Source: Pseudomonas helleri (GTDB taxonomy: Bacteria > Pseudomonadota > Gammaproteobacteria > Pseudomonadales > Pseudomonadaceae). From it: a stretch of DNA of 55,807 nucleotides. Position numbers and translations under genes: made by a program. How positions within the stretch are numbered: the first letter of the stretch is position 1; each line of letters opens with the position of its first letter. The DNA is taken from assembly GCF_009600315.1 (NCBI RefSeq), contig NZ_WIWC01000032.1, positions 1 through 55,807 of the forward strand, read 5' to 3'. Under the pieces are notes generated by a model that ran no database searches, was not told where the DNA came from, and worked only from the letters and a program-made list of their open reading frames with translations. Positions 44,303-53,700 of the stretch are shown in pieces.

Positions 44303-45258
44303 TGATCAAACATTCAGCCTATGCCTTGGGCGCCACGCTTTATATGCCGGCTACCCGTCCCGACATACTTGACGTGGTGATGGGCGAAAAGATTCAGGGT
44401 TTGCGTTCGCTGGTGGTCTGCCTTGAAGACGCCGTGGCCGAAACCGATGTGCAGCAAGCGCTCAATAACTTGAAAAACCTGTTATTGGGGATTGATGCGC
44501 GTGGAGGGCGACCGTCAGGCGGGCCGATGGTTTTCGTTCGTCCACGGGATGCGGCCATGGCGGCGGTGCTCAACGAATGGTCATTAATGCGACACGTCGA
44601 TGGGTTTGTAGTGCCCAAGCTGCGGTTGAGCAATATCCACCAATGGCAACAGGCGGTAACACGCGACGAATTGATGTTGATGCCTACTCTGGAAACGGCC
44701 GAGGTCTATGACCCTAGCGCCATGGTTGAATTGCGGGGTGCCATGCTTGAGCTGTTGCCTGAGCGGATTATTGCCCTGCGTATAGGCGGCAATGACTTGA
44801 TGGGCTGTTTGGGGTTGCGTCGTAATCCGGCGATGACGCTGTACAGCACACCCATGAGCTATGTCATACCGATGCTCTGCGGGATTATGGGCTCTGCGGG
44901 CTTTGCCCTGACAGCGCCGGTATTTGAGCAACTCAATACACCGCAACTGTTGGAGCATGAGCTGGCGCTGGATCTGGCTCACGGGCTGGTGGGCAAAACG
45001 GCGATTCATCCGTCACAAATCGCCATTATCCACAAGGCGCTGCAAGTCAGCCTTGAAGACCTCAACAGCGCCCGCCACATTGTGAGTGAGGCCGCGCCAG
45101 CGGTATTCAAATTCAACGACGCCATGTGCGAACCCGCGACCCATTACACCTGGGCGCAAAAAACGATTGAGCGAGCGCATTGGCAGGGGGTTCGTCCTGA
45201 ATGCAGCTCAGCGGACATTTTTGGAGGCAGCCTGCGATTGGCTGAAGTAGTGGGGTGA
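44302..45258 (+). CDS. CitE-like C-C bond lyase (HpcH/HpaI TIM-barrel) of the Ter module
   Basis: 318 residues. A TIM-barrel of the HpcH/HpaI/citrate-lyase-beta group. Features include RSLVVCLEDAVAETDVQQAL near the N-terminus (metal site), PMVFVRPRD, VDGFVVPKLR, LMPTLETAE and RIGGNDLMG. HGLVGKTAIHPSQIAIIHKA is the usual CitE C-terminal metal/CoA region. It would make or break a carbon-carbon bond in the metabolite assembled by the module. Its ATG overlaps the previous stop by one base, and the next gene overlaps by 4 bases. The family is Ter-linked in other bacteria. Confidence 0.87.
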   Translation: MIKHSAYALGATLYMPATRPDILDVVMGEKIQGLRSLVVCLEDAVAETDVQQALNNLKNLLLGIDARGGRPSGGPMVFVRPRDAAMAAVLNEWSLMRHVDGFVVPKLRLSNIHQWQQAVTRDELMLMPTLETAEVYDPSAMVELRGAMLELLPERIIALRIGGNDLMGCLGLRRNPAMTLYSTPMSYVIPMLCGIMGSAGFALTAPVFEQLNTPQLLEHELALDLAHGLVGKTAIHPSQIAIIHKALQVSLEDLNSARHIVSEAAPAVFKFNDAMCEPATHYTWAQKTIERAHWQGVRPECSSADIFGGSLRLAEVVG

Positions 45259-45929
45259 ACAACGTTTTGAAAGCATCGAGTAATGGCAAACAAGTTCTGG
45301 CCGCCTTCGATTTTGATGGCACTTTGACATATCATGACTCGTTCGTGCCCTTTTTGCGCTTTGCGTACGGCAACCGATTGTTCGCCATGCGTTTGCTTCG
45401 GATGATTCCTGCGACCCTGTCTTACTTGCTGGGTCAGATATCGCGTAATGATCTGAAAGAAAAGCTGATCACGGTTTACCTGACGGGGGCCAGAGAAGCG
45501 TGGGTCAAAGAGCGCGCCGAAGCATTTTGTGACGTTTCGTGGCAGCGCCTTATGCGCCCTTTGGGCTTAACATCTGTCGCCAACCAGCTGGAGCAGGGCG
45601 CTACGGTCACCATTTGCTCGGCCTCACCCGAGCTGGTGCTGGCCCCATTTGCCAAAAAACTGGGCATCGGCCTGATTGGCACCCGCCTGGCTTCGGTCGA
45701 CGGTGTACTGACCGGAGAGATCGAGGGCACTAACTGTCGTTGTGAACAAAAAGTCATCCGTTTAGAGGCGCAATACGGGCCTTTGGACCAATACACATTG
45801 CGCGCCTGGGGTGACACCCGGGGCGATGAACAACTGCTCGGAGCCGCTCAAGAGCCACATTGGCGCGAATTTCACGCGCTGTGGCGTCGCAAGCGGCCAC
45901 TTGACGTGTGTTTGCGTGAAGAACTGTAA
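45255..45929 (+). CDS. HAD-IB (SerB-like) phosphatase of the Ter module
   Basis: 224 residues. The nucleophile motif AFDFDGTLTYHDSF is at residues ~18-31, VTICSASPELVLAPF is motif II and RAWGDTRGDEQLL carries the acidic motif. The helical cap between motifs I and II is of the HAD-IB/SerB type. This is the second HAD of the operon and differs from the C2-capped one, so the two may act on different phosphorylated intermediates. It starts at GTG 45255 overlapping the lyase stop by 4 bases; no ATG is nearby. It is the last gene before a 74-bp gap and terZ. Confidence 0.87.
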   Translation: MNNVLKASSNGKQVLAAFDFDGTLTYHDSFVPFLRFAYGNRLFAMRLLRMIPATLSYLLGQISRNDLKEKLITVYLTGAREAWVKERAEAFCDVSWQRLMRPLGLTSVANQLEQGATVTICSASPELVLAPFAKKLGIGLIGTRLASVDGVLTGEIEGTNCRCEQKVIRLEAQYGPLDQYTLRAWGDTRGDEQLLGAAQEPHWREFHALWRRKRPLDVCLREEL

Positions 45930-46003
45930 GCAAGGCGTAAGCAAAACACGTCAATATTCAGCAACACCCTAAATGTGCATCAGTGCAGACAAGGAGACGC
46001 TTC

Positions 46004-46594
46004 ATGGCCATTTCGCTGTCCAAGAACCAAACCATTTCCCTTGAGAAAGAAGCCGGCACCGGCCTCAAAAAAATCCGCATGGGCCTGGGCTGGGACCCGG
46101 TCAAGCCGAGCGGCTTCTTTGCCAAGTTGCTGAACAGTGACACTGCCATCGATCTGGACGCTTCCTGCATCTTGCTCGACAGCAGTAAACAACCGCTGGA
46201 TCTTGTGTGGTTCCGCCAGCTCAAATCCAACGACGGCTCCATCGTACACTCCGGCGATAACCGCACGGGCGAAGGCGATGGCGACGACGAATCGATTCAG
46301 GTCAACCTTGAGCAATTGCCAGCCGGGGTTAAACACCTGGTGTTTACCGTCAACTCCTTCACCGGACAGAACTTCGAGTCGGTAGAAAACGCTTACTGCC
46401 GAATCGTCGATGAAGTGAGCGGTAAAGAACTCGCTCGTTTCAATTTGTCTGATAAAGGTCGCCATACCGGCGTGGTCATGGCTTACCTGAGCCGTACTTC
46501 GGCAGGTTGGGACTTGACCGCGGTGGGCACCGTTGCCAATGGCCGCACGGCACAGGACTTGAGCAGCGAAGCTGCTCAGGCGGTGCGTGCATGA
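46004..46594 (+). CDS. terZ: TerD-family calcium-binding stress protein TerZ
   Basis: 196 residues. A single TerD beta-sandwich with the Ca2+ motifs DLDASCILL and GDNRTGEGDGDDES present, and an N-terminal MAISLSKNQTISLEKE typical of TerZ. It lacks the C-terminal EWKFRAVGQGF-type block in its usual form (here GWDLTAVGTVANG). TerZ-type proteins are cytoplasmic and associate with TerC/TerB at the membrane; the locus confers tellurite, phage and colicin resistance in other bacteria. AAGGAG lies 9 bases before ATG 46004. terA starts at the ATGA overlap with its stop. The gene order terZABCDE is the same as on E. coli ter plasmids. Confidence 0.92.
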   Translation: MAISLSKNQTISLEKEAGTGLKKIRMGLGWDPVKPSGFFAKLLNSDTAIDLDASCILLDSSKQPLDLVWFRQLKSNDGSIVHSGDNRTGEGDGDDESIQVNLEQLPAGVKHLVFTVNSFTGQNFESVENAYCRIVDEVSGKELARFNLSDKGRHTGVVMAYLSRTSAGWDLTAVGTVANGRTAQDLSSEAAQAVRA

Positions 46595-47799
46595 CCACTT
46601 TGACACCGGGCGCCAACACAGCCGTTGCTGGCGGCACGCTGAGCGTCACCATCAGCTATACGCCTGTGCCGGGCGCTGATCTGGATGTTTCGGCGTTTTT
46701 GCTCAATGAGTCGGGCAAAGTGCGTGGCGACAACGACATGTGTTTCTTCGGCCAGCAAAGCGTCAACAATGGTGCGGTCAAGTTGGCCGAGTCAGCACCA
46801 GGTCGCAGCGTGTTCAGCGTTAATCTGGATGCCCTCGATCCGGCCATCGATAAAGTCGCACTCACCGCGACCATTTACGAGAATAAAGCCAAGTTTGCCG
46901 CATTTCCGCAGCTGAACGTGTCGGTGTCGGGCGGCATTGAAGCGCCGATTCCGACAGAAGGCATGCAGGAAACCGCGTTGATTCTGGGCGAGTTTTATCG
47001 ACGTCAGGGTGTGTGGAAGTTCCGCTGCGTAGCACAGGGTTTTGCTGGTGGTCTGGCCCCTTTGGCCCAGCACTTCGGGGTTGAAATCGCTGCGCCCGCA
47101 CCCGCACCCGCACCCGCCGCGGCGCCAGCTCCAGTGCCTACGCCGCCACCGGCTGCACCTGCACCAGCGCCTGCACCGAAGATCAACCTGTCGAAAATCA
47201 CCCTCGACAAACAACGCCCTTCGATCAGCCTCGACAAAAAAGATGGCGATTTTGGCGAGATCAAAATCAACCTTAACTGGAACCGTACCTCCCCAAGTGG
47301 CGGTGGTGGTTTCTTCGCGTCCTTGCGCGGCAAGTCGGGTGGTATCGACCTGGACGTAGGCTGCCTCTACGAAATGGAAAACGGCCGTAAAGGTGCGGTT
47401 CAGGCCCTGGGTAATGCCTTTGGCGACTTCCGTGACGAGCCGTTTATCCAGTTGATGGGCGATGACCGCACCGGCGCTGTCAGCGACGGCGAGTGGTTGC
47501 GCATCAATGGTAAAGAGTGGCGCAAGATGCGTCGCGTGCTGGTGTACGCTTTCATCTACGAAGGCGCTCCAAACTGGCAGGCCACTGACGGTGTGATCAC
47601 CCTGTACATCCCGGGTGAGCCACCGATTGAAGTGCGCCTGAGCGAAGAGGGTGGCACCAAAGGCATGTGCGCCATCGCCTTGCTTGAAAACGTCGGCGGC
47701 AGCGTGAAGGTCAATCGCAAGGTCGAGTTCTTCAAGGGCCACTCTGACATGGACAAAGCGTACAACTGGGGCATGCGCTGGTCAGCTGGCTCCAAATGA
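46591..47799 (+). CDS. terA: TerA family protein (TerD-like domain + Pro/Ala linker + TerA domain)
   Basis: 402 residues. An N-terminal TerD-like domain (about 1-165) has GADLDVSAFLL but no GDNRTGEGDGDDE loop, so calcium binding here may be weak. A Pro/Ala-rich linker of alternating Ala-Pro residues (about 170-205) follows. The C-terminal TerA domain (about 207-400) has SISLDKKDGDFGEIKINLNW, GGIDLDVGCLYEMENG, LMGDDRTGAVSDGEWLRING and YNWGMRW at the end. ATG 46591 overlaps the terZ stop (ATGA), so translation is coupled. A long frame back to 46507 lies inside terZ. TerA acts with the TerB/TerC/TerD complex. Confidence 0.92.
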   Translation: MTTLTPGANTAVAGGTLSVTISYTPVPGADLDVSAFLLNESGKVRGDNDMCFFGQQSVNNGAVKLAESAPGRSVFSVNLDALDPAIDKVALTATIYENKAKFAAFPQLNVSVSGGIEAPIPTEGMQETALILGEFYRRQGVWKFRCVAQGFAGGLAPLAQHFGVEIAAPAPAPAPAAAPAPVPTPPPAAPAPAPAPKINLSKITLDKQRPSISLDKKDGDFGEIKINLNWNRTSPSGGGGFFASLRGKSGGIDLDVGCLYEMENGRKGAVQALGNAFGDFRDEPFIQLMGDDRTGAVSDGEWLRINGKEWRKMRRVLVYAFIYEGAPNWQATDGVITLYIPGEPPIEVRLSEEGGTKGMCAIALLENVGGSVKVNRKVEFFKGHSDMDKAYNWGMRWSAGSK

Positions 47800-47865
47800 G
47801 CGCTGTGCCATTGGCCGCCTGCTGAAGCAGGTGGCCTTCCCGCAATTTCTGACAAGGTGAATCCC

Positions 47866-48315
47866 ATGCTCGAATGGCTGAAAACCAACGCAACAGCGGC
47901 CCGTGACAAATTGTCGACGGAAGTCAGCAAATTCAAGAACCGCGAGTTCATGGAAGCGGTGGTCAGCGGTTGTGCTCTGGTGGCAGCAGCTGACGGCTCT
48001 ATCAGCAGCGAAGAAAAACAGAAAATGATCGGGTTTATTCAAAACTCGAATGAGTTGAAGGCCTTTGACGTCAAAGACGTGATCAAGTCCTTCAACGCAG
48101 TCTGTGAGAAGTTTGAGTTTGATCAGCAGATCGGTCGCGCAGAAGCTTTGAAATCGATCGGTCAGCTACGTAAAAAAGAAGATGCTGCACGTCTGCTGGT
48201 GCGTGTTTGCTGCGCAATCGGTAGTGCTGACGGCAACTTTGATGAAAGTGAGCGGGCTGCTTGCCGCACCATCTGTAATGAGCTGGGGCTGAACCCTGGC
48301 GATTTTGATCTCTGA
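47866..48315 (+). CDS. terB: tellurite resistance protein TerB
   Basis: 149 residues, as in E. coli TerB (151). A helical TerB domain holds the metal-binding pair of acidic stretches: ALVAAADGSISSEEKQ and VCCAIGSADGNFDESERAA. TerB links the soluble TerD-type proteins to the membrane protein TerC. ATG 47866 has AAGG 9 bases upstream; a GTG at 47857 would add three residues. A 66-bp gap separates it from terA and 7 bp from terC, so terB-terC are closely coupled. Confidence 0.94.
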   Translation: MLEWLKTNATAARDKLSTEVSKFKNREFMEAVVSGCALVAAADGSISSEEKQKMIGFIQNSNELKAFDVKDVIKSFNAVCEKFEFDQQIGRAEALKSIGQLRKKEDAARLLVRVCCAIGSADGNFDESERAACRTICNELGLNPGDFDL

Positions 48316-48322
48316 GGACATC

Positions 48323-49363
48323 ATGGAAAACACGGCAATTGGCTTCCCGCCAACGACCATCGCTGTATTTGTGGCTTTGGCGGTCATTGCTCTGGCAATC
48401 GACCTGTTCACCCACAAAAGCGATAAACCGGTCACGTTGGCCAATGCGGCCATCTGGTCGATCTTTTGGGTACTGATCTCCCTCGCGTTTGCGGGCTATC
48501 TGTATTTCGCACATGGCCCTACCGTGGCCAGCCTGTTCGTGACCGGTTACGCGCTGGAGAAAGTCCTCAGCGTCGATAACCTGTTCGTGTTCATGGCGAT
48601 CTTTGCCTGGTTCAAGATCCCCGATGCGCTGCGTCACCGCGTGCTGTACTGGGGCATCATCGGCGCCATCGTCTTCCGTTTGATCTTCGTAGCGATCGGT
48701 ACTGGCTTGCTGGCGTTTGGCCCTTGGGTCGAAGTGGTGTTTGCAGTGGTCGTGGCCTGGACCGCAGTGATGATGCTACGCAGCAAGGAAGAAGACGAAG
48801 AAGAGGACTATTCCCAGCACATTGCCTACCGTTTCGCGAAGAAACTGTTCCCTGTATGGCCAAAGCTGCATGGTCATAATTTCTTTGTTTCACGTTCAGA
48901 GCTTGAAAAAGAGATCACCAAGCCGCAGAACAAGGGAATGACCTTGGTAAGCAAGGGCGCACTGTTCGCCACACCGCTGTTTTTGTGTGTGGTGGTGGTC
49001 GAGGTTTCGGACATTCTGTTTGCGTTCGACTCCGTGCCAGCAGTAATTGCCGTAAGCCGTGAACCCTTGATCGTGTATTCGGCCATGATGTTTGCCATTC
49101 TGGGGCTGCGGACCATGTACTTTGTGCTTGAGGCCCTGAAGCGCTACCTGGTTCACCTGGAAAAAGCAGTCATCGCGCTGTTGTTCTTCATCGCTGGCAA
49201 GCTGGCCCTGAATGCAACCGATCACTTGTTTGGCCATGGTTATGAAATTGATCCAAATACCAGCCTGATAATCGTGCTGGTGGTATTGGCCATAGGTATC
49301 GTGGCCAGCGTCATCTTTCCCGGTAAAGATGAAGAACCTGCAAAAAACGACACGAACGCTTGA
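48323..49363 (+). CDS. terC: integral membrane protein TerC
   Basis: 346 residues, exactly the E. coli TerC length, with about 8-9 membrane segments. Conserved features are EKVLSVDNLFVFMAIFAWF and DILFAFDSVPAVIAVS, the two acidic membrane motifs of the TerC/Alx family. The family moves metal ions such as Mn2+ and assists secreted enzymes in metallation. A charged loop (EEDEEEDY) precedes HIAYRFAKKLFPV. TGAGGAC precedes ATG 48323; the frame could start at 48305 inside terB but has no ribosome site there. Confidence 0.95.
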   Translation: MENTAIGFPPTTIAVFVALAVIALAIDLFTHKSDKPVTLANAAIWSIFWVLISLAFAGYLYFAHGPTVASLFVTGYALEKVLSVDNLFVFMAIFAWFKIPDALRHRVLYWGIIGAIVFRLIFVAIGTGLLAFGPWVEVVFAVVVAWTAVMMLRSKEEDEEEDYSQHIAYRFAKKLFPVWPKLHGHNFFVSRSELEKEITKPQNKGMTLVSKGALFATPLFLCVVVVEVSDILFAFDSVPAVIAVSREPLIVYSAMMFAILGLRTMYFVLEALKRYLVHLEKAVIALLFFIAGKLALNATDHLFGHGYEIDPNTSLIIVLVVLAIGIVASVIFPGKDEEPAKNDTNA

Positions 49364-49396
49364 TCGCAGATTACTAAGGACTTAGGAGAACTACAC

Positions 49397-49972
49397 ATGG
49401 CACTTTCCCTTTCCAAAGGCGGCAACCTGTCCCTGACCAAAGAAGCTCCAGGGATGACTAAAGTACTTGTGGGTCTGGGCTGGGATGCCCGTTCCACCGA
49501 CGGTCAGGACTTCGACCTGGATGCGAGCGCTTTCCTGCTCAAAGCCGACGGTAAAGTCCGCGCAGACTCCGACTTCATTTTCTACAACCAGCTGAAAAGT
49601 ACCGATGGTTCGGTTGAGCACACCGGCGACAACCGTACCGGTGAAGGCGACGGCGATGACGAGGCGATCAAAATCGACCTGTCCAAAGTGCCAGCTGATG
49701 TCGACAAAATCGCGATCACTGTGACCATTCACGAAGCTGACGCCCGTCGTCAGAACTTCGGCCAGGTGCGTAACGCGTTCATCCGTCTGGTCAATCAGGA
49801 CAACAACAACGAAGTTGTTCGCTATGACCTTGCAGAAGACGCCAGCACTGAAACGGCGATGATTTTCGCCGAGCTGTACCGCAACGGCGCCGAGTGGAAA
49901 TTCCGCGCTGTGGGCCAAGGCTTCAACGGTGGCCTCAAGCCATTGGCTGAAAGCTTCGGTCTGAAGTTTTAA
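49397..49972 (+). CDS. terD: TerD-family stress protein TerD
   Basis: 191 residues. A canonical TerD: ALSLSKGGNLSLTKEAPG start, DFDLDASAFLL, HTGDNRTGEGDGDDEAIKID (two Ca2+ sites) and C-terminal AELYRNGAEWKFRAVGQGFN. It binds calcium and, with its paralogues, assembles on the TerB/TerC membrane platform. TAAGGA and TAGGAGAA lie upstream of ATG 49397. It is paired with terE 39 bp downstream. Codon use is like the strongly expressed genes of the host, suggesting good expression under stress. Confidence 0.95.
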   Translation: MALSLSKGGNLSLTKEAPGMTKVLVGLGWDARSTDGQDFDLDASAFLLKADGKVRADSDFIFYNQLKSTDGSVEHTGDNRTGEGDGDDEAIKIDLSKVPADVDKIAITVTIHEADARRQNFGQVRNAFIRLVNQDNNNEVVRYDLAEDASTETAMIFAELYRNGAEWKFRAVGQGFNGGLKPLAESFGLKF

Positions 49973-50011
49973 TCCGTACCCATTCATCTTTTTATATAAG
50001 GGTTCACGAAC

Positions 50012-50590
50012 ATGGCAGTAAGTCTGAGTAAAGGCGGCAACGTTTCCCTGACCAAGGAAGCACCGGGTCTGAGCGAAGTGATTGTGGGCCTCGGTTGGGA
50101 CCCACGCGTCACTGATGGTCAGGAATTTGACCTGGACGCTTCGGTATTTATCGTGGGTGAGAACGGCAAAGTGCTGAACGACGGCAGCTTTGTGTTCTAC
50201 AACAACAAGACCTCTCCGGACGGTCATGTTGTGCATCAGGGCGATAACCGTTCGGGCGCAGGCGAAGGCGACGACGAGCAGATCAACGTCAACCTGGCGG
50301 GCCTGTCGCAAGACGCTAAAAAACTGGCGTTTGCCGTGACTATTCACGATGCCGACGGCCGTAAACAAAGCTTCGGCCAAGTGTCGAACGCTTACATCCG
50401 CGTTCTGAACAAAGCGGACAACAAAGAGCTGGCACGCTTTGACCTGAGCGAAGACGCTTCGACCGAGACCGCGATGGTGTTCGGCGAGCTGTATCGCAAC
50501 GGCGAAGAATGGAAGTTCAAGGCAATCGGCCAAGGCTTTGCGGGCGGTCTGGCACCGTTGGCATCGAACTTCGGCGTTAACCTGGGCTAA
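50012..50590 (+). CDS. terE: TerD-family stress protein TerE
   Basis: 192 residues, about 65% similar to the preceding TerD by eye. Ca2+ motifs EFDLDASVFIV and HQGDNRSGAGEGDDEQIN are present, and FGELYRNGEEWKFKAIGQGF completes the domain. It is the last gene of the terZABCDE operon and is followed by a strong terminator 16 bases after its stop. AAGGG is 10 bases before ATG 50012. TerD/TerE pairs are usually made together. Either could be called terD or terE; the order follows E. coli. Confidence 0.93.
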   Translation: MAVSLSKGGNVSLTKEAPGLSEVIVGLGWDPRVTDGQEFDLDASVFIVGENGKVLNDGSFVFYNNKTSPDGHVVHQGDNRSGAGEGDDEQINVNLAGLSQDAKKLAFAVTIHDADGRKQSFGQVSNAYIRVLNKADNKELARFDLSEDASTETAMVFGELYRNGEEWKFKAIGQGFAGGLAPLASNFGVNLG

Positions 50591-50605
50591 CCCTCGGCGT
50601 TAATC

Positions 50606-50643
50606 AAAAGGCCCTTCCCGGTTTCGGGGAGGGCCTTTTTTTT
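50606..50643 (+). terminator. rho-independent terminator of the ter operon
   Basis: A 14-bp stem AAAAGGCCCTTCCC/GGGGAGGGCCTTTT (one G-U pair) with a short GTTTC-type loop is followed by eight T residues. It separates terE from the helicase gene. Confidence 0.92.
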
Positions 50644-50788
50644 GGGCGCGGCTTTGGCGTTTAAAAAGAGGTGTCTGAATCCCTTATAAACCTCTGTATC
50701 GTGTCGGGAATTGTAAGATTTTTCGCTTTTACTCGGCGCCCTTTAGACTTTCATCAGGCGCCCCTTTTTCGAAGTGGTTCAGTTCACC

Positions 50789-53700
50789 ATGGATACAGTA
50801 CGTGCCCGTCTCGCCGGTCTGATTGAATTTGTAAAACAGACTGCCCTCATGCAAAAGCGGCCCGCCTTAACGGTTGGTCAGCACAACGCATTCAATGCCA
50901 CCGAAGAAAAACTGCGAGCCTTGCCCGGCGTCAGTCTGGACGTGCAAAGCGGTGAAGACGATGAAGTCTGGCTGCGCCTTGAACGCTTGCATGAGACCAA
51001 GCCGCCTGTGCCGCTTAGCCCATTGCTGGGGTTGTGGATGGACCTCACAAGCACGCCGCAAACCGAACCGGCTCTTAAGCTGCAGGTGGCTCGTGAATTG
51101 CTGTTGGGCTGTGGCGCGCTCAGCGATGCCGAGTTGGCCCGCCTGACACCCGACGCCTTGCAGTTGGACGAACAAACGCCTCTGGAAGAATGGGTCAACC
51201 TGGAAGACTGCCTGGACGCTGGCGAAATCAAGGCACAGTTCAAGTCCTACTGCCAGACGGCTTGGCGACGATGGTCGGTTGAAGAAAAACAGCGGCGTAA
51301 AAGCATTGAGCTGTATGCCGAGCTGTTTCTGTTGGTGCAACAGATGCAGGGCAACCTGGGGGATGCTCAACTGGAGCTGGTGTGGGGTTTGGGTGTTTCG
51401 ACGTGGGAGCATCCCCAGATTGGCGTCATCCATTACCCCCTGATCAGTCAGTTGGTTGAGCTGGCCATTGATCCGGACAGCATGGCGATTGAAGTGCGCC
51501 CACGGGCGGCCGAACCGCGCCTGGAAGTGGACGCCTATGTGGCGGCTGACATTGCCGGTGTCGGGCCGTTGGCCACGCTAGCCAAGGACTTTTTCAAGCA
51601 AGAGCAGGCGGGCATCAGTCCGTTTAGCCCCTCAAGTTATGAACCGGTGATTCGCTCCGCCTCGACCTTGCTCGATGCCCATGGGCAGTTTTTGCCCGTG
51701 ACGATTGCCGAGGGTGATCGCTCCGTCCCCAAAGCCGCAGAGCACCTGTGTGTCACCGACACCTGGTGCCTGTTTGCCCGTGCCCGTGACAGCAATATGT
51801 TCATCGAAGACCTGAGCCGATTCGAAGGCGAGATTGAGGGCCTTGAAACGCTACCGGCAGCCTTGCAGGCCATCCTGACGGAACCGTCCTCTGTGCTTGA
51901 GGACGTGGATCTGCCTCCGTTTCGTGGTTTGTCGTACGTCAGCGGCACGCAAAGCGCTGATGCCCCGACGGCAAAAGTCCAGGAGCTTTATTTCCCTAAA
52001 CCGTACAACGACGAGCAGGTGCAGATCATCCAACTGCTGCAAGTGCACGATGGCGTCGTAGTGCAAGGCCCGCCCGGTACTGGTAAAACCCACACCATCG
52101 CTAACGTCATCAGTCACTACCTGGCCAACGGCAAGCGTGTGTTGGTGACGTCGATGAAAGACCCAGCCTTGGCCGTGTTGCAGGAAAAGCTTCCCGAAGC
52201 CATTCGGCCACTGGCGATCAGCTTGCTGAGCAGTGAAGCAGACGGCATGAAGCAGTTTGAGTTCGCCATACAAAAGATTTCGGCCGAAGTGCAGCGCATT
52301 GATCGGGCGCTATATAAGCGCGAAATCGGTCAAATTGATGACGAAATCAACACCTTGCATGGTCAGATGGCCAGTGTTGATCGCGAGATTAGCCATTGGG
52401 CCGAACGCAATCTGTCAGACCTTGAGATCGACGGCGAGCGCCTTAGCCCCACACATGCGGCGTTGCAGGTCGCTGCGGCACACGCAGAGGTCAGCGCATT
52501 TAGCGATCACATCGGGATCGGCGAGGCGCATCGCCCACGCTTCGATGTGCAGGACATCATCGCGCTGCGTGAAGCCCGCCTTGAGCTTAAGGATTCGCTG
52601 GCTTATCTGGGGCAAACATTACCGCAGCTGGCGGCCTTCCCGGACGCTCAGACGCTGATTCAGGTTCATCAGGATCTGGCTCAGGAAAGCCAGTTGCAGC
52701 TCAAGGAAAGCACCGGCGAGGTGCCTCGTCTGTTGGATAACAGCCCGCAGACGCTTGAGCAGGCACAGGCACTGGTTGAGCATCTGGAGCGTTTGCAGAC
52801 ACTGCGCACGCAATTCAGCACATCGGCGCCTGACTGGGCAGCAGCGATGCAGGCATGGCTGATGCGCGGTGGCAACGATGACGTGCGTACGTTGTTTGAC
52901 GGCCTTAAGGTTGAGATCTCAGAGGCATTGGCGGGTCGTAAGGTATTTGTTGCCCGCCCGGTGAGTTTATCGTTCGAGTTGCACACGCAACCCGAGGTGT
53001 TAGCGGCCATCGACAACGTGGCGCAAGGGAAGCGCCCGTTCGGGTTGACCGGCCTGATCGGCAAGGGCACGCAAAAACAGCTGCTGGACGCCATCGTGGT
53101 ACTGGGCAGCAAACCGCAAAACGAACAGGACTGGCAGCACGTACAAGCCTTTGTGCGTTGGCAGCAACATACCCGTACCTTGCTGCTGCGCTGGAATGCC
53201 CTTGCCGCCGAAATGCCGCTGCCTACGTTGGAGGCTGACCCGGAGCAACTGATGGCGGCGGCGCGGGCCATCGAGCAATTCGACGCCCTTGAGCTGACAC
53301 AACAGAGCGAAACCCGTGCCTGCCTTGAGCTCAAACACCTGCTCCCGGAGTGGGCTGAGGTGAACCAGTGGCGCAGCAATGAGGCGGTACTGGGTCAGGC
53401 GCAAAGTATTCTGCGCCACTACTTGATGCGCCATCGCTTGGCGGCCACCTGGGTCATCAAAGAAACCTTCAACCAAGCTCTGGCCGGTTGTGGTGGCGAG
53501 ATCAGTTCACGCCTGCAAGGGTTTTTGGACGTGACGCTGGGCCAGCCGCAAGTAGATACCGCAGAGCTTCAAGGTCACTGGTCCACGCTGATGGACGAAT
53601 TGCGGCGGGTACTGGCACTGGCCGGTGCGCTCGACACCGTGCAACGGGTCACGGACAGTATTGCGCACAGTGGCGGTCTGATCTGGGCCGCTCGCTTGCG

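Noticed and set aside
46792..47742. 316-codon minus-strand open frame
   Set aside because: Antisense to terA; it exists because of the GC-rich Pro/Ala linker.
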